Positions 38,065-46,485 of a stretch of 64,000 bases of DNA are shown here, in pieces (the first letter of the stretch is position 1; every line of letters starts with the position of its first letter). Location of the stretch: the NCBI GenBank assembly GCA_031263015.1, contig JAISGN010000020.1, positions 1 through 64,000 of the forward strand, read 5' to 3'. Source of the stretch: Bacteroidales bacterium (GTDB lineage Bacteria; Bacteroidota; Bacteroidia; Bacteroidales; P3). The notes below the pieces were generated by a model. The model was given only the letters and a program-made list of their open reading frames with translations. It did no database searches and was not told where the DNA came from. Position numbers and translations under genes: made by a program.

Positions 38065-39339
38065 TTATTGCGAAAGGCGGTTTGCGTATTCTATTGTTTG
38101 CTTATAGATTGATTTCCAGCCCTTCCATTCATCTGTTTCGCTCATATTCTGATTATGAAACACGCTTATAAATTCGCCATCCACTGCCTTAACAGCGTCA
38201 ATCATCGTTTTGATTGTTTGCAAGGGCGTTTGGGAATAATATTGCTGCAAAGTAACGTCCATAATTGCGTAAGGATGAACAACTAACGGCGTTTGCGTCT
38301 CACGTTGCAAGTCATAAAAATGATAAGGCGTGCAAATGGAAGCACGAAAGCCTACTTTATCCGTATAACCCATTGAATAATCATCAGTTATGCCAAGTTC
38401 CGTCAAAACGTTATAAGACTTCGGCAAACTGAAACGAATGAAATGAAAACGGGAATCGGCAATCGGCTGATGCGGAATGACGTTTTGCAGATTTTTTATC
38501 TCCTTTTCAATTATTGTTTTCTTTGAATCGGAGGCGTAAGAGGGGTGAATACCAATTTTATACTGCGTTGCAAGGCGGCGAATAATGGTTTGAAAATCCC
38601 GATTCTTGATATTGATATTTTTATCAAAGCGTCCATAGCGACCGACCTGCATAAAAAACATCGTTTTCGCCTTATTATCCTCCGCAACCTTGGTTATAAA
38701 GTCAAAATTGTTTGCAATATCTTCCTCAATATCAAGGAGTATTTTGATACGGGTAAGCATCATCGCCGCATTCCTGCGTACCAACACATCGCGGCAAAGC
38801 CCTGCAAGACTCAAAGCAAGCCCCTTACCCTTGAAAGCAAAGACCGAATCAACGTCTATTGTGTTTATGAAATTGTATTGGCGATTGCGGAAAACAAGGT
38901 GAGGATATGCGGCAATAAGCCTTGCTTTCAAAGCCTTAGCCCAAAGATTCACAAGCGGCAAATGAAGCAAGCCCTGTTTGAAAGCCGATGATGATGATGC
39001 GGGATAGCGTTTGTGAATATCCGAATCAAAGGGCAGATATTCCTCATAGCGGCTTACGCACATGAAAGCAGCAGAGAACATATCAAAGTCTTTGTCTTGT
39101 GAATTTAAGGTGATGTTTTGCTGCTTTATAACGCCGATTTCGTACAACAAATCAGCGGTTCGCTGCACAAAAACCTCATCACATATTTTTGAAACAGCGT
39201 AAGAGAGTTTCTCTTCTTTGCTTTGGATAAATTCTTCCTTGCTTTTAGCAAAATGAAACGGCGTTCCAACCAAATCATTCAGCAAAAGGTCAAAAATATA
39301 GCGAACTCTCGGCGTTATTTTATCAACAAAGACAAGCAT
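38065..39339 (-). CDS. Polysaccharide deacetylase-like protein
   Basis: A protein of 424 residues from the ATG at 39339, ten bases after the lptB stop; a longer frame from 39447 would overlap lptB by 98 bases and is unlikely. An N-terminal domain (residues about 1-150, with MCVSRYEEYLP) precedes a NodB-like barrel: INTIDVDSVFAFKGKG (metal-binding Asp), KTMFFMQVGRYGRFDKN, YKIGIHPSYASD (His) and SVFHNQNMSETDEWKGW. It probably acts on an envelope or capsular sugar in the cytoplasm, since no signal peptide is visible. It is the last gene of the operon starting at 43205. Confidence 0.88.
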   Translation of the reverse strand: MLVFVDKITPRVRYIFDLLLNDLVGTPFHFAKSKEEFIQSKEEKLSYAVSKICDEVFVQRTADLLYEIGVIKQQNITLNSQDKDFDMFSAAFMCVSRYEEYLPFDSDIHKRYPASSSSAFKQGLLHLPLVNLWAKALKARLIAAYPHLVFRNRQYNFINTIDVDSVFAFKGKGLALSLAGLCRDVLVRRNAAMMLTRIKILLDIEEDIANNFDFITKVAEDNKAKTMFFMQVGRYGRFDKNINIKNRDFQTIIRRLATQYKIGIHPSYASDSKKTIIEKEIKNLQNVIPHQPIADSRFHFIRFSLPKSYNVLTELGITDDYSMGYTDKVGFRASICTPYHFYDLQRETQTPLVVHPYAIMDVTLQQYYSQTPLQTIKTMIDAVKAVDGEFISVFHNQNMSETDEWKGWKSIYKQTIEYANRLSQ

Positions 39340-39349
39340 AAGACGGCAT

Positions 39350-40072
39350 TTAGCGTAACTCAAAGTTGTCTCCAAGATAGCGTTTCCGCACCTGCTCGTC
39401 GGCAGCCAACTCTTCGGGCGTTCCAGCCTTGAATACCGAGCCGTCAATCAGCAGATAAGCCCTGTTAGTTATGGAAAGCGTCTCATGAACGTTGTGGTCG
39501 GTGATAAGAACGCCGATATTCTTGTCCTTTAACGTGCGAACAATGCTCTGAATGTCCTGAACGGCTATCGGATCCACGCCGGCAAAAGGTTCATCCAAAA
39601 GAATAAATTTAGGATCTGAGGCTAAGGCACGTGCAATCTCTGTTCGGCGCCGCTCTCCTCCCGAAAGCTGAATTCCTTTGCTCTTTCTGATGTGAGTAAG
39701 TGAGAATTCCTCAAGCAGAGAGTTCATTTTGGCAATACGTTCCGCCTTTGTCATATCCATAAATTCAAGAACCGCCATAATGTTGTCTTCAACCGAAAGA
39801 TTACGAAATACAGATGCTTCCTGCGCAAGATACCCTACTCCCATCTTAGCCCGTTTGTACATAGGCATATCAGTGATGTCTTCATTATCAAGAAACACCC
39901 GCCCGCTGAAAGGCTGTATCAAGCCCACCATCATATAGAACGTTGTCGTCTTACCTGCTCCGTTGGGACCAAGCAAGCCTACTATTTCTCCCTGATTTAC
40001 ATCTATTGAAACGCCCTTTACTACCGTCCGTTTTTTATACTTCTTAACTACATCGGTTGTGTATAATCTCAT
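39350..40072 (-). CDS. lptB: LPS export ABC transporter ATP-binding protein
   Basis: LptB powers extraction of lipopolysaccharide from the inner membrane together with LptF, LptG and LptC. Walker A is GPNGAGKT (residues 35-42), the signature LSGGE is at 136-140, Walker B ILLDEP at 157-162, and the H-loop is [24 protein letters not shown] matches LptB and not other ABC ATPases. The 240-residue length is normal. It sits fourth in a five-gene operon with tlpA-like, DUF6029 and omp28-like genes rather than with lptA or lptC. Confidence 0.96.
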   Translation of the reverse strand: MRLYTTDVVKKYKKRTVVKGVSIDVNQGEIVGLLGPNGAGKTTTFYMMVGLIQPFSGRVFLDNEDITDMPMYKRAKMGVGYLAQEASVFRNLSVEDNIMAVLEFMDMTKAERIAKMNSLLEEFSLTHIRKSKGIQLSGGERRRTEIARALASDPKFILLDEPFAGVDPIAVQDIQSIVRTLKDKNIGVLITDHNVHETLSITNRAYLLIDGSVFKAGTPEELAADEQVRKRYLGDNFELR

Positions 40073-40089
40073 AGCCTTCCCTCACTTTA

Positions 40090-40953
40090 TTAGTGTAAAG
40101 CGACCTCATTGACCTGCAAAACTTCCTTTGTGGCGGCGTCTGTTACGAAAACAATCACATGACAGTTGCTTAGATTCCATTCTTTCTTGACTCCGATGTA
40201 GTAATTCTTCTTAACAGTGTCGCCTTGCCTTGCTTCATTGGCGGTTAAAGGGAAATCCGTTATGCCGTTATCTCGCAATACGTGATTGAATTGATAATTG
40301 TCAATCCACGGAGTTGCACCTATGGTTGCGTTTCCATTGGCTTGCAAACCTGTTATGCTGTTTTCAAGTACCAAAACATTGATTAATGTCGGCGAAGGAT
40401 AGGATTGCAAAAATTTGTTCTCACAACTGATGATTATTTTAGAGTTTTGCTCTACCGAAGCACCGAGATTGATGTCCAAAACGTGTTCTCGCTGGCTTCT
40501 TTGCTCAATTTTCGTCTGCCAATCATTGTAAGATACCGCCACAGAGCCGTTTTCTTTCACCCGATTTATCACTCCGACCGGATAAGAGGTTAATCCGAAA
40601 TCCGCATTCCACTGATTGCCGTAAGGAGTCCTCAAATCAAGATTGTCATTAGCAGCAGCAGGCGTAGCAAATCCCCCTGCATGAACCGCCATCACGATAA
40701 GGTTGTCGTATTGTGTGAGAAGGTTATTGACAACCTCTGTTGCAGTCGGACAATTGGTGCATTTCCAACCCGTATAATCTTCAAGTAAAACTCTCTGTCT
40801 GCTTTCGGTGTTGGTTATCGTTGCTGTCTGCGATGTCTCACCAAAGAAAAGAGGTGTTAAAATCTCATTTTCTTCAATATTACCGCAAGATACAAACAAT
40901 GCAAGGGCTGAAATAATGACCGATAACCATATTTTATTATATTGTCTTTTCAT
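40090..40953 (-). CDS. Omp28-related outer-membrane lipoprotein
   Basis: A protein of 287 residues with a lipobox at Cys23 (FVSC, then GNIEENE). The mature part matches the Omp28 family: VLLEDYTGWKCTNCPTATEV carries a thioredoxin-like CxxC pair near residue 65, followed by VMAVHAGGFA and a C-terminal beta domain with DNYQFNHVLRD. Omp28 of Porphyromonas has been described as a surface adhesin/receptor; here the thioredoxin-like start points to disulfide chemistry as another option. The preceding genes encode a DUF6029 protein and a thioredoxin-like protein, 19 bases upstream and beyond. Confidence 0.93.
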   Translation of the reverse strand: MKRQYNKIWLSVIISALALFVSCGNIEENEILTPLFFGETSQTATITNTESRQRVLLEDYTGWKCTNCPTATEVVNNLLTQYDNLIVMAVHAGGFATPAAANDNLDLRTPYGNQWNADFGLTSYPVGVINRVKENGSVAVSYNDWQTKIEQRSQREHVLDINLGASVEQNSKIIISCENKFLQSYPSPTLINVLVLENSITGLQANGNATIGATPWIDNYQFNHVLRDNGITDFPLTANEARQGDTVKKNYYIGVKKEWNLSNCHVIVFVTDAATKEVLQVNEVALH

Positions 40954-40972
40954 TTTACGCTATGTTTTATTG

Positions 40973-42688
40973 TTAAAAACTGCTTGTAATGGTAGCAAAC
41001 AATCCGTTACTCGCAGGAACTTCTCGGCAAACGCCACCTATACACATTATACCTTTACGTTGCTTGCCGTAACTGAGCTGTACCCGTGTCGTATTGAAAG
41101 TACAGCCAACGGCAACATTATAATAATGTGTTTTGTCGCCGTTTGCATTGCCGTAATTCCACTGGTCGGTAACTGCTGCGAACCATCTGCCGCTTAAATT
41201 GTACTCTAACGTTCCCTGAATCCAGTCTCCCGTTGCCCATTCGCCGTAATTCTGCTCTGTAAGCAACAACTGTAGCTCTAATCTCAAAGAAGATGTTTTT
41301 GCAACCTTATACGTACCGTCCAAAGCAAAGATATGTGCATATACAAAAGGCTCTCCTTCATGTCCGGATGCGATAGGATTGAATGTTTGGTAAGAATACA
41401 TAAACGAAGTCTTCAAATCGGAAGAAAATTTCTTGCCTAACTCAAAATTTATCTCCTCAAAATACAAATCCTTCCCCACTTTGAAAAAATCAGACGTGTA
41501 TCCCATCGTTGTGGCTTTGATTGTCTGGCTCGGGTCTATCGGTTGCTTGTCTATGGAGTTGATTCGCGAATAATTTAACTTCACATCCGTACCATATTTG
41601 CCGCCAAGAGCCGTACCTTTCTTTATTTTATACATCACATCCGCCTGAATACCCATCTCACCATTGACCTGCGTGGCATAAGGATACATCGCCATCAAAG
41701 AATATGCGTGTTGGCGCGTGATAGCGGGCAGATAATTTACGCTTAACATATTTCCCACTTCGTTTCTACGGGATTTGAAACTCATATTATCAATCCTTTT
41801 TGCAGCCAAACTAACTCCCAATCCTTTTTGAGTGTAGCCTGCCGTTAAATAAAGAGCCTCTCCGTTTCGGTAAATGTAGTTATTGATTGCGTTTGGGTCT
41901 TGTCCTTTGCGCGCATACTCCGCTCCAATGTTCAAAGAACTGCCTTGCGAGTTGGAAAAGTCATGAGAAAGGTTCAAACGCACCGCTCCCGCCCCTATAT
42001 TCTCAGGAATTTGTCGTTGATACAAGGTATCGGCAATCGTTACATAGTCTGATGCTGCTTTTTCATAGACAGACACAAAACTTCCGCCGAAAGACAGGCG
42101 TGTAGCGGCATTTGCCAGTGAGGGTATCAACTCATTGAGGGATATTTCCAAATCTCCGCCGCGTATTAAGCCGTTATCCGTCTTCCAAACGTCTTCCCAA
42201 TAATATCTTTGCTTGCCTATAACGCCTTTGAGAGTGATTCCGTTAAAAGGTTTTGCAACAATCTTCGCCCCATCCATAGCATTGTCAAGACCAAGGTTGC
42301 GTTCCTCATACGAACGAAAGATAAGACCGTTTCCGAACTGCTCATAATAATTACCGACTGTGATTTCAAGGAAATCTTTCTTGTAAGACACAAAACGATT
42401 GGCGAATCCCGCACCTTTATACTGCGAATCAAAGCCCAGAATCGGGTTAAGATAAGATTCAAACCTCACTCCCGCACTGAAATCCCCGTTAGTATAAAGA
42501 ATATTCGCAAAAGCATTGGACAGAAACTTCTCCGCAACCTTTTGAGAGCCAATAAGCGTGTCTTCACGTGAGACCTGCATATCCATCTGAAAGCTTCCCG
42601 TAACTTTTCCTCCGAGAACGCCCTGTGCATTAGCCGTTCCGACAGCCATAAACAGCACAAGGGCAATCAACAATCCCTTTTTCATCAT
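40973..42688 (-). CDS. DUF6029 outer-membrane barrel-like protein
   Basis: A protein of 571 residues with a signal peptide (MMKKGLLIALVLFMAVGTANA). The mature part is rich in alternating beta strands typical of outer-membrane barrels and ends in Phe (ATITSSF), a usual barrel end. GNYYEQFGNGLIFRSYEERNLG is the sequence by which I place it in DUF6029. A Cys pair lies near the C-terminus (GIMCIGGVCREV), notable next to two genes for thioredoxin-like proteins. It starts four bases after the stop of the tlpA-like gene. Function unknown. Confidence 0.88.
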   Translation of the reverse strand: MMKKGLLIALVLFMAVGTANAQGVLGGKVTGSFQMDMQVSREDTLIGSQKVAEKFLSNAFANILYTNGDFSAGVRFESYLNPILGFDSQYKGAGFANRFVSYKKDFLEITVGNYYEQFGNGLIFRSYEERNLGLDNAMDGAKIVAKPFNGITLKGVIGKQRYYWEDVWKTDNGLIRGGDLEISLNELIPSLANAATRLSFGGSFVSVYEKAASDYVTIADTLYQRQIPENIGAGAVRLNLSHDFSNSQGSSLNIGAEYARKGQDPNAINNYIYRNGEALYLTAGYTQKGLGVSLAAKRIDNMSFKSRRNEVGNMLSVNYLPAITRQHAYSLMAMYPYATQVNGEMGIQADVMYKIKKGTALGGKYGTDVKLNYSRINSIDKQPIDPSQTIKATTMGYTSDFFKVGKDLYFEEINFELGKKFSSDLKTSFMYSYQTFNPIASGHEGEPFVYAHIFALDGTYKVAKTSSLRLELQLLLTEQNYGEWATGDWIQGTLEYNLSGRWFAAVTDQWNYGNANGDKTHYYNVAVGCTFNTTRVQLSYGKQRKGIMCIGGVCREVPASNGLFATITSSF

Positions 42689-42692
42689 TTAA

Positions 42693-43205
42693 TTATTGCT
42701 TTGAGATTGCCGAATCAACGATTGCTTTGCGTATTGCTTCAAAAAAATGCTCTTCATCGCCGGGAGCGTAACCGGCATGCTGCCAAATAATTTCTCCTTT
42801 TCCGTTACAAAGGAACGTATGCGGCGGATTATTGACACCCATTGCCCGTTTCAATTCGCTGTTTTCATCTAAAATCACCTCATAAGCCCATTCGCTGCTA
42901 TTGACAAGAGGTTTCACTCGGGTAACAGTGCGGGAATCATCAAGCGAAACGGCATATATTTTTATGCCTGTCTCCTTTTGCCAATCCTCATACAGGTCTG
43001 CAATCGTGTTTAGCTCCATTAAGCACGGCTTACACCACGTTGCCCAAAAGCAAATCGCAAAAGGCTTTCCGTCATTAGCGAAATCGTTAGCGGAGATGCT
43101 CTTTCCGTCCAACGTTTTCACGTTTATTTTCGGTATCTTAGCCTCCTGAGCCGTTATACCCAAAGAAAATACTACCGCAAAGGCGAATAACAATGTTTTT
43201 CTCAT
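42693..43205 (-). CDS. Secreted TlpA-like thioredoxin
   Basis: A protein of 170 residues with a signal peptide (residues 1-19) and a thioredoxin fold whose redox motif is Cys58-Lys-Pro-Cys61 in FWATWCKPC. GVNNPPHTFLCNGKGEIIW carries the cis-Pro loop. It should reduce or isomerise disulfides in the periplasm. It is the first gene of the operon; the next two genes encode proteins with visible Cys pairs (CIGGVC and CTNC), which are plausible substrates. That link is inferred from position. Confidence 0.93.
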   Translation of the reverse strand: MRKTLLFAFAVVFSLGITAQEAKIPKINVKTLDGKSISANDFANDGKPFAICFWATWCKPCLMELNTIADLYEDWQKETGIKIYAVSLDDSRTVTRVKPLVNSSEWAYEVILDENSELKRAMGVNNPPHTFLCNGKGEIIWQHAGYAPGDEEHFFEAIRKAIVDSAISKQ

Positions 43206-43247
43206 ATTTTATTTTATTTTAATTTTGCTTAATAATAGTTATGACCT

Positions 43248-43256
43248 GCAAAGATA
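43248..43256 (-). promoter_or_regulatory. Promoter -7 box of the five-gene envelope operon
   Basis: TATCTTTGC on the minus strand, 42 bases before the ATG at 43205. Gaps downstream are 4, 19, 17 and 10 bases, so the genes from 43205 to 38065 are probably one transcript. Confidence 0.7.
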
Positions 43257-43282
43257 CGATATTTCGTGAGAACGCAAATATA

Positions 43283-43356
43283 AGAGGCTGTTTGGTTAAA
43301 ATGAAACAGCGTTTTAGAAAAATAAAACAGCCTTTCATTTTAGCGAAACAGCCTTT
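43283..43356. repeat. 21-bp-period intergenic repeat array 9
   Basis: Cores at 43283 (AGAGGCTGTTT), 43304 (AAACAGCGTTT), 43325 and 43346 (AAACAGCCTTT). A GC-rich companion with GTGCGACACGCAC lies at 43384-43396. Confidence 0.93.
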
Positions 43357-43405
43357 TATTTTGGTAGAATAAACTAATGTCGGTGCGACACGCACTAATG
43401 TCGGA

Positions 43406-44134
43406 TTAATCTCTGTGTGAGGCACACCGACACGCACTTTCAAAATATTGCCACAGGGGTTCGGCTGGAGCAGGAGCCGTTATAACAAGATGTTCCTTTG
43501 TTACGGGGTGATTAAAGGCTATCTGACGGGCGTGAAGCGATATGGAACTGATGCGGTTTGAGCGTCCGAAGCCGTATTTCAAATCACCCTTAATCGGACA
43601 GCCCATTCCCGCCAACTGAACGCGTATTTGGTGATGACGACCCGTCATAAGGTCAATTTCCAACAAGTTATAATGGTCGCTTTTGCATATCAGGCGATAA
43701 CTTAACTCGGCATACTGGGATGCAGAGCCGCTCTCAACGATATAGGATTTGTTTTGCTTTTCGTTTCTGTAAAGATAATTTCGCAGAATGCCGCTTTCCT
43801 GTGGCGGAGCGTTGCGAGTAATAGCCCAATAAGTCTTTTTGATTTGGCGTTCCTTGATTTGATTGTTCAGACGTGAGAGAGCCTTGTCGGTTTTCGCCAT
43901 AATAAGCACGCCGCTCACAGGTCTGTCCAAACGATGAACCACTCCGCAATAAACATTACCGGGTTTGGAATATTTCTTTTTAAGGTATGCTTTAACCATA
44001 TCTGCAAGGCACATATCTCCTGTCTTGTCTCCCTGCACTATTTGCCCGTTTTGTTTGTTCAAAACGATAAGATGATTGTCTTCAAAGAGGATTTGGGATG
44101 ATATGTCTTGGGAAGATGACGATTGTGCGGGCAT
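43406..44134 (-). CDS. RluA-family pseudouridine synthase
   Basis: It should convert uridine to pseudouridine in rRNA or tRNA. The catalytic Asp70 is in VHRLDRPVSGVLI. RHHQIRVQLAGMGCPIKGD is the second family signature. No S4 domain is present, and at 242 residues it is a single-domain type, so the target base cannot be told. The last ten codons or so (SACRCASHRD) are encoded by an element shared with another intergenic array near 46262, so the C-terminus seems to have been replaced or extended by repeat DNA. It follows psd after 42 bases. Confidence 0.93.
   Translation of the reverse strand: MPAQSSSSQDISSQILFEDNHLIVLNKQNGQIVQGDKTGDMCLADMVKAYLKKKYSKPGNVYCGVVHRLDRPVSGVLIMAKTDKALSRLNNQIKERQIKKTYWAITRNAPPQESGILRNYLYRNEKQNKSYIVESGSASQYAELSYRLICKSDHYNLLEIDLMTGRHHQIRVQLAGMGCPIKGDLKYGFGRSNRISSISLHARQIAFNHPVTKEHLVITAPAPAEPLWQYFESACRCASHRD
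43415..43436 (-). repeat. GC-rich end element of array 9, inside the rluA-like gene
   Basis: This 22-bp sequence, read on the minus strand, differs by one base from the left inverted repeat of array 10 (46262-46283). The similarity continues for about 23 more bases. Confidence 0.85.
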
Positions 44135-44176
44135 TTATTTTATTTTTTTGAGGAAAGCGATTGCCGTAACGGCATT

Positions 44177-44833
44177 TTATATGGTTGCAAGGACGGATAA
44201 GCCGCCTTTTACCTTGTCTTCAAGTTCTACATGCACATCGGCGTCAATCGGAATGAACAAATCAACGCGCGAACCAAACTTTATGAATCCTAATTCACTG
44301 CCTTGCTGCACCATTTCGCCTTCTTTGGCATAGCAAACAATTCTTCGTGCCAACGCTCCTGCGATTTGGCGAATCAGAACCTTCTTTCCGCTCGCCGTTT
44401 CAAGGCAAATGGTTGTACGTTCGTTGAGAGTAGATGATTTAGGGTGCTTTGCAATGAAATATTTGCCTGCATGGTAGTTGGTGTAAAGCACTTTGCCTGA
44501 AATAGGATAACGATTCACATGAACGTTGCTTGGAGACATAAACGTAGATATTTGTATGCAGTTGTCCTTGATAAATTCCGTTTCAAAGACTTGCTCAACG
44601 ACAACAATCTTCCCATCAGCCGAGGCAATTATTTGATTAGCGTTATGAACCAATTCACGTTTGGGAATACGGAAAAAGCGTATTATCACAACCGCAATGC
44701 ATAATACGGCAGCAATCACAAGCCATCCTAATCCGTTCCATACTTCCATATAATTTACAATAACGCTTATTATCACCAAAGCAACTAATGCGGTGATGAT
44801 GCAAATCTTATATCCTTCCCTGTGAATGTACAT
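44177..44833 (-). CDS. psd: Phosphatidylserine decarboxylase proenzyme
   Basis: It makes phosphatidylethanolamine from phosphatidylserine at the inner membrane. The 218-residue protein has N-terminal membrane segments (about residues 10-50). The family motif around the autocleavage serine, which yields the pyruvoyl group, is seen as FIKFGSRVDLFIP (Gly-Ser near residue 185). ISTFMSPSNVHVNRYPISG is the conserved central block. The short length is that of the PSD-related group common in Bacteroidota. It has its own promoter and precedes the rluA-like gene. Confidence 0.95.
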   Translation of the reverse strand: MYIHREGYKICIITALVALVIISVIVNYMEVWNGLGWLVIAAVLCIAVVIIRFFRIPKRELVHNANQIIASADGKIVVVEQVFETEFIKDNCIQISTFMSPSNVHVNRYPISGKVLYTNYHAGKYFIAKHPKSSTLNERTTICLETASGKKVLIRQIAGALARRIVCYAKEGEMVQQGSELGFIKFGSRVDLFIPIDADVHVELEDKVKGGLSVLATI

Positions 44834-44883
44834 ACGTTTTATTCATTAGATGATTGTTATTAACCCCTGATTTATCTCTCTTT

Positions 44884-44914
44884 GCAAAGGTACAACATTT
44901 TTGCAGAAAGGCAA
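44884..44914 (-). promoter_or_regulatory. Promoter of psd
   Basis: On the minus strand TTG (44914-44912), 19 bases, TACCTTTGC (44892-44884), about 50 bases before the ATG at 44833. Confidence 0.75.
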
Positions 44915-44962
44915 TAATTGTGTGTTTTACCATATTGTTAGAGCCATTTAGTACAATAAAAC

Positions 44963-44994
44963 AAAAAAAGGGCTTATCAATATAATAAGCCCTT
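44963..44994 (-). terminator. Terminator of tRNA-Leu
   Basis: AAGGGCTTAT (44968-44977) pairs with ATAAGCCCTT (44985-44994); on the minus strand a T run follows. Confidence 0.9.
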
Positions 44995-45007
44995 AATTTG
45001 CATCTTG

Positions 45008-45091
45008 TACATCTGGCCGGAATCGAACCGGCACGAGTTTAACCTCACTAGATTTTGAGTCTAGCGCGTCTACCAGTTCCGCCACAGATGC
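45008..45091 (-). tRNA. tRNA-Leu (anticodon CAA)
   Basis: Acceptor GCATCTG pairs with CAGATGT; the anticodon loop is CTCAAAA; a long variable arm (type II tRNA) is present. It is 84 nt; CCA is not encoded. Confidence 0.97.
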
Positions 45092-45114
45092 ATTCGTTGG
45101 TAGAATTTTGAGGT

Positions 45115-45146
45115 GCAAAAGTACAATTTTTTTCATTAGCAGCAAA
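45115..45146 (-). promoter_or_regulatory. Promoter of tRNA-Leu
   Basis: On the minus strand TTTG (45146-45143), 19 bases, TACTTTTGC (45123-45115), 23 bases before the tRNA. Confidence 0.75.
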
Positions 45147-45184
45147 ATTTTAGGCAAATATTTTCTCAATACGAAATTCTTACG

Positions 45185-45193
45185 TAATTTTGC
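45185..45193 (+). promoter_or_regulatory. Promoter -7 box of prs
   Basis: TAATTTTGC, 23 bases before the ATG at 45217; no clear -33 element. Confidence 0.6.
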
Positions 45194-45216
45194 AGCCTTA
45201 AAATCAAAGAAAAACA

Positions 45217-46203
45217 ATGTCGGAAATAACCAAAAAAGAGCCTGCGGTTCTCTTCTCCGGAAGAGCAACATCCTACTTGGCAAAGGAAATAGCCTGCAAT
45301 TACGGACAAGAACTCGGACAATCAACCGTCTTTCAATACGCCGATGGAGAGTTCCAGCCGTGCTATGAGCAAAATATCAGAGGTTGCGATGTCTTTATAA
45401 TTCAATCAACCTTCGCTCCGTCCGATAATCTCTTGGAATTATTAATGCTGGTTGATGCCGCAAAAAGAGCATCCGCCAAAAGAATTGTAGCAGTCATCCC
45501 TTACTTCGGATTTGCCCGCCAAGACAGAAAAGATAAGCCCCGTGTGCCGATTGCAGCCAAAATGATAGCGGATTTATTGCAAGCAGCAGGCGTCAGCAGG
45601 ATTATAACAATGGACTTACACGCCGATCAAATTCAAGGTTTCTTTGATATACCGGTAGATCACCTCTTAGCATCATCCATTTTCATTCCTTACTTGCGTG
45701 AGGTTGAGAACATAGACGACCTTCTCTTTGCTTCGCCCGATGTAGGCGGCACAAAAAGAGCCAGTCAGTATGCAAAAACACTCGGAACGGGCTTTGTGAT
45801 GTGTTATAAGCAAAGAACAAAACCCAATGAGATAGGAACAATGCAATTAATCGGCGAAGTAAAAGACAAAAACGTGATTTTAGTTGATGACATCATTGAT
45901 ACCGGCTCAACATTGTGCAAAGCGGCTGAATTGATTATGGATTCGGGGGCAAGGAGTGTTAAAGCCATGATTACGCATCCCGTTTTGAGCGGCAACGCCA
46001 TTGAGAAAATTGAAACATCAGCAATAAGCGAACTGCTGATAACAGACAGCATTCCATTAAAACGAGCAAGCAAGAAAATAAAAGTTCTTTCCTCTGCCGA
46101 CCTTTTCGCAGAAGCAATTCACAGAGTGGAGAATTATGAATCTCTTGCCAACCTTTATGAGATTGCTGTTGCACGTAAAGGCATAGCGACCAAATTTCAT
46201 TAG
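45217..46203 (+). CDS. prs: Ribose-phosphate pyrophosphokinase
   Basis: It makes PRPP from ribose-5-phosphate and ATP for nucleotide, His and Trp synthesis. The flexible-loop and ATP region RIVAVIPYFGFARQDRK, the metal-binding DLHADQIQGFFD and the PRPP loop VDDIIDTGST are all present. The 328-residue length is near the usual 310-320. Some family positions differ (CYEQNIRGCDVFIIQ for ESVRG-type sequences), as in other Bacteroidota. It is a single gene with a promoter before it and a hairpin built from repeat DNA after it. Confidence 0.95.
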   Translation: MSEITKKEPAVLFSGRATSYLAKEIACNYGQELGQSTVFQYADGEFQPCYEQNIRGCDVFIIQSTFAPSDNLLELLMLVDAAKRASAKRIVAVIPYFGFARQDRKDKPRVPIAAKMIADLLQAAGVSRIITMDLHADQIQGFFDIPVDHLLASSIFIPYLREVENIDDLLFASPDVGGTKRASQYAKTLGTGFVMCYKQRTKPNEIGTMQLIGEVKDKNVILVDDIIDTGSTLCKAAELIMDSGARSVKAMITHPVLSGNAIEKIETSAISELLITDSIPLKRASKKIKVLSSADLFAEAIHRVENYESLANLYEIAVARKGIATKFH

Positions 46204-46231
46204 TTTTATATTTGGATTAAACTTTAATTTT

Positions 46232-46262
46232 CGCCGTTTCATTTTAATGAAGCGGCGTTTTT
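46232..46262 (+). terminator. prs terminator made of two 21-bp-period cores
   Basis: CGCCG (46232-46236) pairs with CGGCG (46253-46257), followed by TTTTT; the inner TTTCAT/ATGAA part also pairs in large part. The two arms are cores of the 21-bp repeat type (46229 and 46250). Confidence 0.75.
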
Positions 46263-46424
46263 GCGTGTCGGTGTGTCTCACACGGAGATTATTCCTACAT
46301 TATGTTTTTACCAAAGGCTGTTTCATTTTTCTAAAACAGCGTTTCATTTTCACAAAAGGCTGTTTCATTTTCACCAAACAGCCTTTGATAAAAATAGTGT
46401 AAGTGCGACACGCACCGACACGCA
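46262..46424. mobile_element. MITE-like element with 22-bp inverted ends around repeat array 10
   Basis: Left end 46262-46283 and right end 46403-46424 are inverted repeats matching at 19 of 22 positions (both read TGCGTGTCGGTG from outside in). Between them lie cores at 46313 (AAAGGCTGTTT), 46334 (AAACAGCGTTT), 46355 (AAAGGCTGTTT) and 46376 (AAACAGCCTTT). No transposase is encoded. Target-site duplications are not evident to me. Confidence 0.6.
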
Positions 46425-46485
46425 CTCTTGAAAAAACAGAACGAAGGCATACCGCATTCAAATCTATTATCGGTTGGCGGCGAGC

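Noticed and set aside
39340..39447. Upstream start of the deacetylase-like gene within lptB
   Set aside because: It would overlap lptB by 98 bases; the ATG at 39339, ten bases after the lptB stop, matches the usual spacing in this operon.
43219..43443. 74-codon open frame on the minus strand
   Set aside because: It is the translation of array 9 and its companion and overlaps the 3' end of the RluA-like gene; nothing supports expression.
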